Positions 9,746 through 17,287 of a stretch of DNA of 64,000 bases are shown here, piece after piece. Origin of the DNA: Mycolicibacter icosiumassiliensis (GTDB lineage Bacteria; Actinomycetota; Actinomycetes; Mycobacteriales; Mycobacteriaceae); contig NZ_LT546170.1 in assembly GCF_900078685.2 (NCBI RefSeq), positions 126,671-190,670 on the forward strand, in the 5' to 3' direction. The translations under genes were made by a program, and so were the position numbers. The notes under the pieces were generated by a model. That model saw nothing but the letters and a program-made list of their open reading frames with translations. It ran no database searches and was not told the DNA's origin. Each line of letters begins with the position of its first letter. Within the stretch, counting starts at the first letter, position 1.

Positions 9746-10696
9746 GTGATCCGGGATTCGCGGCGCCTGCGGTACGGGGCAGCCGCCCTTCCCGCGGTCG
9801 TCGTGTTGTTCGCAGCCCCGGCGGCATGGGCTGCCGAATCGATCACGCTGGAGTTCGTCCGGCACGGGCAAGCCGGCGACAACCTGGTGATCAACAACGA
9901 GGTTCCCGGTCCCCCGCTCACCGAACTCGGCCAACAGCAGGCGCGCAACGTCGCCGATCTGCTGGCCGGTGACCACATCACGGGTATCTACTCCTCGATC
10001 ATGACCCGGGCGCAGGAGACCGCGGATCCACTGGCCCAGCTGCTGGGCCTGCCCGTGCACGAGTTGGCCGGACTCAACGAGATCGACGCCGGTCTTCTTG
10101 CGGATCTGCCGGTGAACGTCGGTGGGCTGCCGGTGGGGGCGGTGCTGTACGCCGCAGCCCCGATGCTGTGGGCGCTCGGTCTGTATTTCGTTCCGCAGCT
10201 GGGTTCCTCGGATTTCAACGGGATGGTTTTCCAGGATCGTTTCTCTGACGCCGTTGCCGCGATCTATGCCGGCAGCGACGGCGGCGACACCGATGCGGTG
10301 TTCACCCACGAAGGGTCGATGGTGTTCTGGACGTTGATGAACGTCGACAATCCTGACTTCGGCATCATCCTCAACGAAGCGCTGACCACCGGTGAGCTGC
10401 TGCCCTTCACCGGCGTCATCGAGGTCCGCGGCAACCCGGAGGACGGCTGGACGCTGGTCAGCTGGAACGGGCAGCCGGTTGCCGAAAACCCGGGCCTGCT
10501 CACCGAGCTCTTCGTCGACGTGCGCGACGTGATCACCGCGCCGCAAATGGCGATCTTCCACGTCTGGGAAGCTCTGCTCAGCGGGGATACGACGATATTC
10601 CTCGACGCGATCCGGGCCGGTGCCGACGACGTCGGTGCGGCGGCCCTGCAGTTCCCGGTCGCGGTATTTGACGACCTGCTCGGCGCGTCGTTGTGA
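9746..10696 (+). CDS. Secreted histidine phosphatase (phosphoglycerate-mutase-like) family protein
   Basis: A 316-residue protein with a cleavable signal peptide (about 1-29: RR at 6-7, a hydrophobic core, then APAAWA before AES). The branch-1 histidine phosphatase motif follows: VRHGQ (Arg39, His40, Gly41), TRAQETA for the second phosphate-pocket Arg, and FTHEGSM supplying the second His. GTG 9746 was chosen because it is the only start that keeps the signal peptide and lies 8 bases after the upstream gene. The product should act outside the cytoplasmic membrane on an unknown phosphomonoester. It closes the fadA5 gene run and marks the left edge of a large insertion. Confidence 0.8.
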   Translation: MIRDSRRLRYGAAALPAVVVLFAAPAAWAAESITLEFVRHGQAGDNLVINNEVPGPPLTELGQQQARNVADLLAGDHITGIYSSIMTRAQETADPLAQLLGLPVHELAGLNEIDAGLLADLPVNVGGLPVGAVLYAAAPMLWALGLYFVPQLGSSDFNGMVFQDRFSDAVAAIYAGSDGGDTDAVFTHEGSMVFWTLMNVDNPDFGIILNEALTTGELLPFTGVIEVRGNPEDGWTLVSWNGQPVAENPGLLTELFVDVRDVITAPQMAIFHVWEALLSGDTTIFLDAIRAGADDVGAAALQFPVAVFDDLLGASL

Positions 10697-10717
10697 TCCC
10701 GGTGGACCGAGGCGGTC

Positions 10718-10954
10718 GTGAATGCCTCCCGAGTTCGCACCGAGCGGGACCGGCCGAAAGACGGCTGGGCCGCACTGACCCAGGCCGAACTCAACGTCGC
10801 CCTACTCGTCGGGCAAGGACTGCGCAGCAAGGACATCGCCGCACAGCTGTTTCTCTCGATCCGGACTGTCGACACCCACATCACCCGCATCTATCGCAAG
10901 CTCGGAGTGTCCTCCCGCGTGCACCTCGCCCGGGAGGCGGCCCGCAACAGCTGA
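10718..10954 (+). CDS. Orphan LuxR-type HTH domain (78 aa), likely a gene remnant
   Basis: The short frame from GTG 10718 is almost entirely a LuxR C-terminal DNA-binding domain: LTQAELNVALLVGQGL, DIAAQLFLSIRTVDTHI, IYRKLGVSSR. It closely resembles the last 65 residues of the large regulator that follows, including the ending SSRVHLAREAARNS against SSRLQLAQEAARNT. No sensor or ATPase domain precedes it: the previous gene stops only 21 bases upstream. It therefore looks like the surviving 3' end of a paralogue. A free-standing HTH protein is possible. Confidence 0.65.
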   Translation: MNASRVRTERDRPKDGWAALTQAELNVALLVGQGLRSKDIAAQLFLSIRTVDTHITRIYRKLGVSSRVHLAREAARNS

Positions 10955-11280
10955 CCGGCGATCTACCTCGGGAAATCCCTGTGCTCGGCAGCAGAACCGA
11001 CGAGGTTCCTGGACGCGATTCAGGCCGCCGCCCTTATCGTTACCGCCGCGGCCCTCGACCGGCCGAGCGCAATTAGCCCGACATCCGCCAAGTAGGTCCA
11101 GCCCGTCCCTGCCACTGTCCGACAGCACGCAGCAAACAGCATCGGCGGCAAAGCGCCCAATTACTACGGTGGCGTACCCCGGGAAGTATCGGTACAAATA
11201 CGTAATGGTCGGGAGACAAGAAATACCGCTGCGCAAGTTATCCATCCTGAAAAGGAGGGCTGGCCTCTTGCGCGAGCATT
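10955..11280. other. 326-bp intergenic region, no gene recognised
   Basis: No convincing coding frame or RNA gene was seen. The right half is relatively A/T-rich (around 11155-11250) and could hold the promoter of the downstream regulator. An AAGGAGG sequence at about 11252-11258 is too far (about 22 bases) from the GTG at 11281 to be its ribosome site, so that start is uncertain. Confidence 0.5.
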
Positions 11281-14200
11281 GTGACCTTTAGGGGACGGTA
11301 CATCTTGTCGAACGCAAGCGAGGCAGATTTCCCGTCCGCCATAGCGCGCACGGTCTTGGTGGTCGATGGCGGGGACCCACGGCCACACTGGCAGCCCGGG
11401 ACCGAGTCGCTATCGACCACCCACTCGTGGCTGGAGCGCACGCTGACCGAGTCGGTTGCCGCCCACCACGGTGTCCGCCTGATGAAGCAGGACTACGGGG
11501 ACAGGCTCGCCGCCGGGTTCGCCGAAGCCGGTGACGCTCTGGCATGCGCTATCGCGTTGCAGCGCACTCCTTCGGCACCGATCCGACCGCGCATCGCGGT
11601 GCATTCCGACGAGGCGCCGGCCGGTGAACCGGGCCCGTACCCCGAATCCCTGGTGAACCGCGCCGCGCGGTTATGCGACCTGGCCCATGGCGGTCAGACG
11701 GTCTTGTCCGAGACCGCCCAGCAATCGTTGACGGATCTGCTGCCCTCGGAGACTTGGCTGATCGATCTGGGCGTTCATCGGCTGCGCGGCATTCCGTTTC
11801 CGGAGCGCGTAGCACAGCTCTGCCACCCCGACCTTGCCAGCGACTTTCCACCCTTACGAACCGGAATGTCGCTGGCGGAGCCACATTTTCCGACGCCGCT
11901 GACGAGTTTTGTCGGGCGCGAAGTCGAGTTGGCCGAGCTGCGGCGTCTGGTTGCCGACAACCGTCTGGTGACGCTGACCGGCACCGGCGGAGTTGGCAAG
12001 ACCCGGCTGGCGCTGCAACTGGCGGACGAGTTGGCCTGCCGGTACCGCGACGGGGCATGGTGCGTGGACCTGGCGCCGATCACTGATCCAGACCTGATAC
12101 CCGAGCGAGTAACACACATGCTGGGCCTGCCCGAACGGCCAGACCGCTCCCCGCTTGATGCTCTGGTGCGCTTCATCGCAGACCGGCAACTGCTGCTGGT
12201 GCTCGACAATTGTGAGCATCTACTGGACGCATGCGCGCAGCTGACCGCCATCCTGTTAGCCGCCGGTGCAGAGCTGACCGTCGTGGCGACGAGTCGCGAA
12301 CCCATCAGGGTGGCAGGCGAAGTGACCTGGAAGACCCCGTCGCTCTCGCTGGGCGACGAGGCGGTCGAGCTGTTCCGGCAGCGCGCTCGGCTGGTCCGGC
12401 CGGGTTTCACCAACACCGACGACGATGCTGCCTTGGTAGCCGAGATCTGCCGGCGCCTGGACGGGGTGCCATTGGCCATCGAGCTTGCCGCGACACGGAT
12501 TCGGGCGTTGTCACTTACCGAAATTGCGGATGGATTGAGTGAGCGCTTCCAACTGTTGACCGGCGGGGCGCGCACCGTGGTACCGCGCCAGCAGACCCTG
12601 CGGGCTTCCGAAGACTGGTCGCACGACCTGTTAAGCGAACCCGAGCGCGTGGTGTTTCGCCGTTTGGCGCCATTTCGGGGCGGGTTCGACCTTGATGCCG
12701 CCCACGCCGTCGCCGGCGGCACTGACCTGCCGCGCGGGCGGATCATCGACTTACTCACTTCGCTGGTAGACAAATCGCTGGTGATAGCCGACAGCACCGG
12801 GGAATCGACGCGTTTCCGGCTGCTGCAGACCGTGCAGCAGTACGCCCTGGAAAGACTTGAGCAGTCTGGGGAATCCGAGGCCATCCAGGCACGCCACCGT
12901 GATCACTACACAGCCGTGTTCGGTTCCGACGTGACCGCCGGATACGGGTGGCACATGGAGCAGGCGGAACTGGAGATCGACAACCTCAGGGCCGCCTTCA
13001 CCTGGAGCCGCCAGCACGGCGACATCAACCTTGCCGCACGTCTCGCGTCGTCGTTGTTCCCGCTGTGGATCCATAGCCAGACCATGGAAGGGCTGGCATG
13101 GTTCAATGCCGTGCTCGCCGTCAGCGCCACGATGGCGCCGGGCGTTCGTGCCCGCGCGCTCGCGGACAAAGCGATCTTCGACGCGTTGATCGGAAACTAC
13201 GGGCAGGCCCGACATGCAGAGGAAGCCGTCTCGATCGCACGGGATCTCGACGAACCAGGACTGCTCGCTTGGGCGCTGGCCGCTTGCGGCTTCACCTGCA
13301 GCTACAGTCCCGAACTCGCCCTGCCCTATTTCGAGCAGGCCATCGCGCTGTCCCCGGCATTCAACGACGACTGGCGGTTGAGCCAGATATATGGCGTGCA
13401 GGCGTATTCGGCGTTCGTGGCCGGGGACCTCGCAACGATGCGGCTCGCCGCTGAGAAAGGAGCGGTCCTCGCCGACGCGGTCGGTGACTGGTCGGTTGCG
13501 CGACTGTGCCGCCTCTGCCTGGGATTGGCGCACCTTCATCGCGCAGAGTTCCCGATGGCAGTCGATCAGGCCCGGCAGGTGGCGATGGAGGCCGAGGCCG
13601 CAGGCGATCCGCTGTTCAGCTCCCAGAGTCTGACTGTCCTGGCCGCAGCCCTTGCCTGCCAGGGGGATATCCGCGGGGCGCACGCGGCAGCAGAAGCGTG
13701 TGTCGGGGCCGCCGTCGAACTCATCGACTTCCACCGCGCGATCGGCCTCGGTGCCGTGGTAGACGCATTTCTGGCCGACGGTGATGTGGCCGGCGCGCTC
13801 AGCGCTGCTGATGCGGCGTGCCAAGCATGCGCACTGCCCCAACTGCTGGCAATAAACGGCAATCCGGTCGCTCGCGCAGCACTGGCATCCGGTGACCTGG
13901 CCGCGGCGCGCCGTTGGGCGGACGAGGCGCTGTCGGTGGGTTCGGGTATCCATCGGATATTGCTGCTGGAGATACGTGGCCGGGTGGCCTTGGCTGAAGG
14001 TGACTTTGAGCAGGTCGAGCGAGACACGAGGGACGCGCTGGCCATCGCGGCGGACACCGAGGCAACTTTGGCTGCCCCAGATCTGATCGAATTGCTGGCA
14101 ACGGCGGCAGCGGCCGCTGGGCGGCACCACGACGCAGCACGGCTGTTCGGCTCAGCAGCGGGCGCCCGTAGTCGCACCGGCGCAGTCCGCGCCAAGGTCT

Positions 14201-14559
14201 ACGACGCCGAATACGATGCCACCGTCAACTCGCTACAAGAAGCGATGCAGCAGAACGACTTTGATCGTCGTTGGGCTCAGGGCAATGCGCTGTCGACGGC
14301 TGAGGCCATTGCGTACGCATGCCGCCACGACCGAACGGGGAAGGGCGAATCCAAACGCCCGTTCAGCGGTTGGGCCTCGCTGACTCCGGCCGAGCGCAAT
14401 GTCGTCCGGCTCATCAGTGCCGGTCTCCGCGACAAGGAGATCGCTACACAGCTGAGCGTCTCGCCCCGTACGGTGCATTCGCACCTGAACCGGATCTACA
14501 CCAAGCTCAATATCTCTTCCCGCTTGCAACTCGCTCAAGAGGCGGCGCGAAACACCTGA
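11281..14559 (+). CDS. Large LuxR-family regulator with cyclase-like, NTPase and TPR-like domains
   Basis: A 1092-residue protein built like the M. tuberculosis Rv0386/Rv1358/Rv2488c group. Residues about 23-175 resemble a class III nucleotide cyclase domain: TVLVVDGGD, YGDRLAAGF and VNRAARL with Asn126/Arg130 kept, but the GDG motif is altered to GDR, so activity is doubtful. An NB-ARC/AAA-like NTPase follows, with Walker A GTGGVGKT at 234-241 and LLLVLDNCEHL as Walker B. A long helical repeat region (about 530-1010) and a C-terminal LuxR HTH (about 1028-1092) complete it. It is likely an ATP-dependent transcription regulator sensing an unknown ligand. It lies in the block absent from the M. 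tuberculosis locus. GTG 11281 is the longest start; TTG 11305 is an alternative. Confidence 0.82.
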   Translation: MTFRGRYILSNASEADFPSAIARTVLVVDGGDPRPHWQPGTESLSTTHSWLERTLTESVAAHHGVRLMKQDYGDRLAAGFAEAGDALACAIALQRTPSAPIRPRIAVHSDEAPAGEPGPYPESLVNRAARLCDLAHGGQTVLSETAQQSLTDLLPSETWLIDLGVHRLRGIPFPERVAQLCHPDLASDFPPLRTGMSLAEPHFPTPLTSFVGREVELAELRRLVADNRLVTLTGTGGVGKTRLALQLADELACRYRDGAWCVDLAPITDPDLIPERVTHMLGLPERPDRSPLDALVRFIADRQLLLVLDNCEHLLDACAQLTAILLAAGAELTVVATSREPIRVAGEVTWKTPSLSLGDEAVELFRQRARLVRPGFTNTDDDAALVAEICRRLDGVPLAIELAATRIRALSLTEIADGLSERFQLLTGGARTVVPRQQTLRASEDWSHDLLSEPERVVFRRLAPFRGGFDLDAAHAVAGGTDLPRGRIIDLLTSLVDKSLVIADSTGESTRFRLLQTVQQYALERLEQSGESEAIQARHRDHYTAVFGSDVTAGYGWHMEQAELEIDNLRAAFTWSRQHGDINLAARLASSLFPLWIHSQTMEGLAWFNAVLAVSATMAPGVRARALADKAIFDALIGNYGQARHAEEAVSIARDLDEPGLLAWALAACGFTCSYSPELALPYFEQAIALSPAFNDDWRLSQIYGVQAYSAFVAGDLATMRLAAEKGAVLADAVGDWSVARLCRLCLGLAHLHRAEFPMAVDQARQVAMEAEAAGDPLFSSQSLTVLAAALACQGDIRGAHAAAEACVGAAVELIDFHRAIGLGAVVDAFLADGDVAGALSAADAACQACALPQLLAINGNPVARAALASGDLAAARRWADEALSVGSGIHRILLLEIRGRVALAEGDFEQVERDTRDALAIAADTEATLAAPDLIELLATAAAAAGRHHDAARLFGSAAGARSRTGAVRAKVYDAEYDATVNSLQEAMQQNDFDRRWAQGNALSTAEAIAYACRHDRTGKGESKRPFSGWASLTPAERNVVRLISAGLRDKEIATQLSVSPRTVHSHLNRIYTKLNISSRLQLAQEAARNT

Positions 14560-14584
14560 CGCGGCGACGTTGCCCCGCGACGTG

Positions 14585-15550
14585 TCAGGCGATGCGGGAC
14601 TCGGGCTCGACCTGCGCCCACAGCTGCCAGTGCCGGTATTCCTCGGCGTTCAGTTCCCGGCCGAGCACGGTGGTGACGGCGGCGTCGTGCTCCAAGTAGA
14701 GGTCCTCGTTACGTCGCCACGCCTGCAGGTAACGGTAGAACGGCAACCACGGGTGCAGGTGGTGGATGAGGTGGTAATTCTGCGACAGCATCAACGGCGC
14801 CAACAACCATTCCGTACCAACCCGCAGGCGCGTGGCACGATACCGGTTCCCGCGCTGGGTCTCCTCGAGCCCGTGGTGCGGCAGCCAGTCGAAGGACCAC
14901 CCAATGATAAAGATGCCGATGCGCTGCGGGATCAACAGGATCACCGCAAGAGTCCAGAAATGATCAGTGACAATTGCCGCACCGATACCCACTACTGCGA
15001 ACGAGGACAGTAGCACCGTTTCGGAGATCTCGGCCACCGGGCGACGCCAGCCATGGTGCACCCGCCGCCGCAGTTTGCGGATGTACCAGGAAGCGTAGAA
15101 AAGGTCGATCAGCGCCCAGCGGAATGGCAACTGCCAGACCGGTGCGTGCGTGGCGAACATGTCCGGGTCGCGATCGGGGTCGTTGGTATGCCGATGATGC
15201 TCACCGTGGACGTACCCGAAGGCCGGCAGTGAGAATGGCAAGATCACGAACAGCCAAGCCAGCCGCCCAACCACCGTGTTCACCCAGCGCACCGAACACA
15301 ACGAGCGGTGCAAGGCCTCATGTGCCACCGAGAACATCACATAGGTGACTGCGGTGCTCAACGGTATCGCCGCCCAGGCCGGCAGGAATCCGTCGATGGT
15401 GCCGAGCACCACCAGTACGAAAACGGCCAGTGCTCCCAACGCAAGCCCGAAGGTCGGCCACGCGAAGTCCGGCATGCCCTCGCCCGGATGCGGGTGCCGC
15501 CGACGTCGGACTGCCGCGGGTGGGTGGTCGTCCACCTCGAGCACCGACAC
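14585..15550 (-). CDS. Membrane fatty-acid desaturase/hydroxylase family protein
   Basis: A 321-residue integral membrane di-iron enzyme of the fatty-acid desaturase superfamily. Three His boxes are present: HEALHR, HGEHHRH and QNYHLIHH, the last near the C-terminus. Four or so hydrophobic segments flank them, e.g. the LALGALAVFVLVVLG region. It could desaturate or hydroxylate an acyl chain or another lipid; the substrate cannot be told. GTG 15550 was chosen because GGAGG lies four bases upstream; GTG 15580 would add ten residues. An IS3 element sits immediately upstream and may provide its promoter. There is no counterpart at this place in M. tuberculosis. Confidence 0.8.
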   Translation of the reverse strand: MSVLEVDDHPPAAVRRRRHPHPGEGMPDFAWPTFGLALGALAVFVLVVLGTIDGFLPAWAAIPLSTAVTYVMFSVAHEALHRSLCSVRWVNTVVGRLAWLFVILPFSLPAFGYVHGEHHRHTNDPDRDPDMFATHAPVWQLPFRWALIDLFYASWYIRKLRRRVHHGWRRPVAEISETVLLSSFAVVGIGAAIVTDHFWTLAVILLIPQRIGIFIIGWSFDWLPHHGLEETQRGNRYRATRLRVGTEWLLAPLMLSQNYHLIHHLHPWLPFYRYLQAWRRNEDLYLEHDAAVTTVLGRELNAEEYRHWQLWAQVEPESRIA

Positions 15551-15584
15551 AAGACCTCCAGCAGGGCATACACGGGACACGGCG

Positions 15585-15602
15585 TCACCTAAGAACAGGT
15601 GA
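15585..15602. promoter_or_regulatory. Inverted repeat at the desaturase transcription start region
   Basis: TCACCT-N6-AGGTGA is a perfect 6+6 inverted repeat. It lies just downstream of the proposed -10 box (15604-15609, minus strand) and upstream of the desaturase start, where an operator or a 5' leader hairpin would act. No regulator is identified. Confidence 0.4.
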
Positions 15603-15603
15603 A

Positions 15604-15633
15604 AGATTACGTTGCTTCCCCGGAATTTGTCAA
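15604..15633 (-). promoter_or_regulatory. Hybrid promoter: -35 from the IS end, -10 from flanking DNA
   Basis: On the minus strand, TTGACA (15633-15628) is a perfect -35 hexamer and is the outermost six bases of the IS inverted repeat. After 18 bases comes TAATCT (15609-15604), a TANNNT -10 box that lies in chromosomal DNA outside the element. The pair points towards the desaturase gene. Creation of promoters at IS junctions is a known effect of IS3-family ends. The assignment rests on the hexamers, their spacing and orientation. Confidence 0.6.
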
Positions 15634-15647
15634 GGTGTTTGAGTCCA
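15628..15647 (+). repeat. Left terminal inverted repeat of the IS3 element
   Basis: TGTCAAGGTGTTTGAGTCCA; it aligns with the reverse complement of the right end (TGTCAGGGTGAGTTGAGTCC...) with one gap and two or three mismatches. Read outward on the minus strand it ends in a perfect TTGACA -35 hexamer. Confidence 0.85.
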
Positions 15648-15654
15648 GTGGGTG

Positions 15655-16662
15655 TTAGGCGGCTGCCGTCTGGTCCTCCTGTTCGGCAGGTTTTGGTGGG
15701 TTGATCGCGGCGGCCTGGGGTAGGTCGATGATCTTGGGTGCGGTGTCGCGGCCGAACCGGTGCGGGTGGCGTGCTCGGGCGCCGGCGAGCACGACGCGGC
15801 GCTGGGTGTCCTTGGCGGCCGCCAGGCCGTAGAACACGTCAGCGGGGGTGTGCAGGCCGATGCCACTGTGGTGGTGTTCGTGGTTGTACCAGTTGACGAA
15901 CGTGCCCATGAAATCTCTTGCGTGATGGATGGATTCGAAGCGCTCCGGGAACGTCGGCGCGTATTTGAGTGTCTTGAACCAGGATTCGCTGTAGGGGTTG
16001 TCGTTGGAGACCTTCGGTCGTGAATGCGAGCGGGTCACGCCCAGATCATCGAGCAGGCTCGTCACGGATTTGCTGGTCATTGAGGTGCCCCGATCAGCGT
16101 GCACGACGTGTGGGATGCCGTAGGTGCCGAAGATCTGCTCCATCATCTCCTTGGCCAGCACCCCGCATTCGCGGGCGTGCACGTGCACCCCGACGATGTA
16201 GCGCGAGTAGATGTCGATCATCACGTAGGCGTCGTAGTAGACCGCTTTGACCGGGCCCCGCAGTTTGGTGATGTCCCACGAGTAGACCTGCCGCGGTGCG
16301 GTCGCCACCAGTTCCGGGCAGACCGCCTTGCGGTGCCGAGCCAGGCGGCGCCGTTCCTTGATCTGGTTATTGGCGTCCACCAGTCGGTACATGGTCGACA
16401 TTGAGCACAGGTAGGTGCCCTCATCGAGCAGGGTGGCCCACACCTGCATCGGGGCGGCATCAACGAACCGGGCACTGTTGAGCTCGGCGAGGACTCGTGC
16501 GCATTCAGCCGGCGTGAGCTTGTTGACCGGCGCCCGCATCACCGGATCACGCGGCGGCACGGGTTTGGCGCGGCGGATCGCGGTCGAGCGGTGCATGCCG
16601 GTCAACGCCGCCGCCTTGCGGGTGGTGATCCCATGGCCGCGCAGGTCGGTCCAGGCGTCCAT
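15655..16662 (-). CDS. IS3-family transposase OrfB (DDE catalytic subunit)
   Basis: A 335-residue IS3-type transposase with an rve integrase core. The DDE triad is visible: Asp in WDITKLRGP, Asp in HADRGTSMTSK and Glu in NPYSESWFKTLKY, followed by the usual NHHH-like region (YNHEHHHSGIGLHTP). The N-terminal part has the HTH_21-type segment. Its ATG at 16662 overlaps the OrfA stop as TGATG, so it is probably made by translational coupling rather than by the -1 frameshift used in many IS3 elements. It appears full length. Confidence 0.92.
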   Translation of the reverse strand: MDAWTDLRGHGITTRKAAALTGMHRSTAIRRAKPVPPRDPVMRAPVNKLTPAECARVLAELNSARFVDAAPMQVWATLLDEGTYLCSMSTMYRLVDANNQIKERRRLARHRKAVCPELVATAPRQVYSWDITKLRGPVKAVYYDAYVMIDIYSRYIVGVHVHARECGVLAKEMMEQIFGTYGIPHVVHADRGTSMTSKSVTSLLDDLGVTRSHSRPKVSNDNPYSESWFKTLKYAPTFPERFESIHHARDFMGTFVNWYNHEHHHSGIGLHTPADVFYGLAAAKDTQRRVVLAGARARHPHRFGRDTAPKIIDLPQAAAINPPKPAEQEDQTAAA

Positions 16663-17054
16663 CAGGGCTTGGTCGGCTTGTCGAGCTGCTCCGCGCTCTC
16701 GGAGATGCTTTCCAAGAGCGCGTGTGCTTTTCCCATGATCTCCAAGGCAACCTCGGTGGTGGCCAACCGTTTGCTGGTTTGAGCGAGTTCCCGCTTGAGC
16801 CGGGCGATCTCGGCCTGCTCGGCCGTCAGCTTGCCGACCTTCGCCCCGGCCGGCTTGCCCTCAAGGACGCCAGCGTCGCGTTGCTTGCGCCACTCGCTGA
16901 TCAGCGAGGAGTACAGGCCCTCACGACGCAGGTAAGCACCGCCATCGTTGGTGGTGCAGGCCTGCTCGTAGGCAGCCAGGTGCGCGAGCTTGTCGGCGGG
17001 ACTGAACGAGCGCCGCCGTTGCGGGCCGTCGGCACGAGGGCCACTGGATTCCAT
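16662..17054 (-). CDS. IS3-family transposase OrfA (HTH/leucine-zipper subunit)
   Basis: A roughly 130-residue OrfA: an HTH module (SFSPADKLAHLAAYEQAC, then GAYLRREGLYSSLISEWRKQ) followed by a zipper-like coiled coil (LTAEQAEIARLKRELAQ). It binds the IS ends and partners OrfB. ATG 17054 was chosen because GGGGAG lies nine bases upstream; ATG 17096 would add 14 residues. The stop overlaps the OrfB start. Confidence 0.85.
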   Translation of the reverse strand: MESSGPRADGPQRRRSFSPADKLAHLAAYEQACTTNDGGAYLRREGLYSSLISEWRKQRDAGVLEGKPAGAKVGKLTAEQAEIARLKRELAQTSKRLATTEVALEIMGKAHALLESISESAEQLDKPTKP

Positions 17055-17145
17055 GGCCGCATTCTCCCCGGCGGTCGCCAGGCTGGAAATCGTCATCTTC
17101 GAGTTGATCCGTATCTCGCCCTGCAAGCGGATTGCTATGAACCGT

Positions 17146-17166
17146 TGGACTCAACTCACCCTGACA
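17146..17166 (-). repeat. Right terminal inverted repeat of the IS3 element
   Basis: The complement of this 21-base segment pairs with the left end (TGTCA-GGTG-TTGAGTCCA in common). It marks the outer limit of the element. Flanking bases do not repeat those on the left. Confidence 0.8.
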
Positions 17167-17287
17167 CGCAGGGCCCGATGAAGGGCGGGCCGCAACGCTT
17201 CGGTGTCTGGCTAAGTAAGTATCACAATATTGACGCCCGCGTATAACGCCGCAGGTCCATGCATTGTGACTTTTAGTCCCCCGCGGC

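Larger units (their letters stand above)
15628..17166. mobile_element. IS3-family insertion sequence, about 1.54 kb
   Basis: The element has two overlapping transposase genes on the minus strand and imperfect terminal inverted repeats (15628-15647 and 17146-17166). It begins TGTCA and ends TGACA, with the TG...CA termini typical of IS3 elements. No direct target duplication is visible in the few bases beside each end (AATT on the left, CGCA on the right). The copy may therefore be old, or formed by recombination. Both transposase genes look intact. Confidence 0.85.

Noticed and set aside
16650..16700. Programmed -1 frameshift between the IS3 orfs
   Set aside because: OrfB has its own ATG in a TGATG overlap and I saw no convincing slippery heptamer; coupling explains it more simply.
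11277..17281. A 16-base near match (GCATTGTGACYTTTAG) at about 11276 and 17265 as possible ends of the inserted block
   Set aside because: A 15/16 match is expected many times by chance in 64 kb, and no further similarity extends from either copy.
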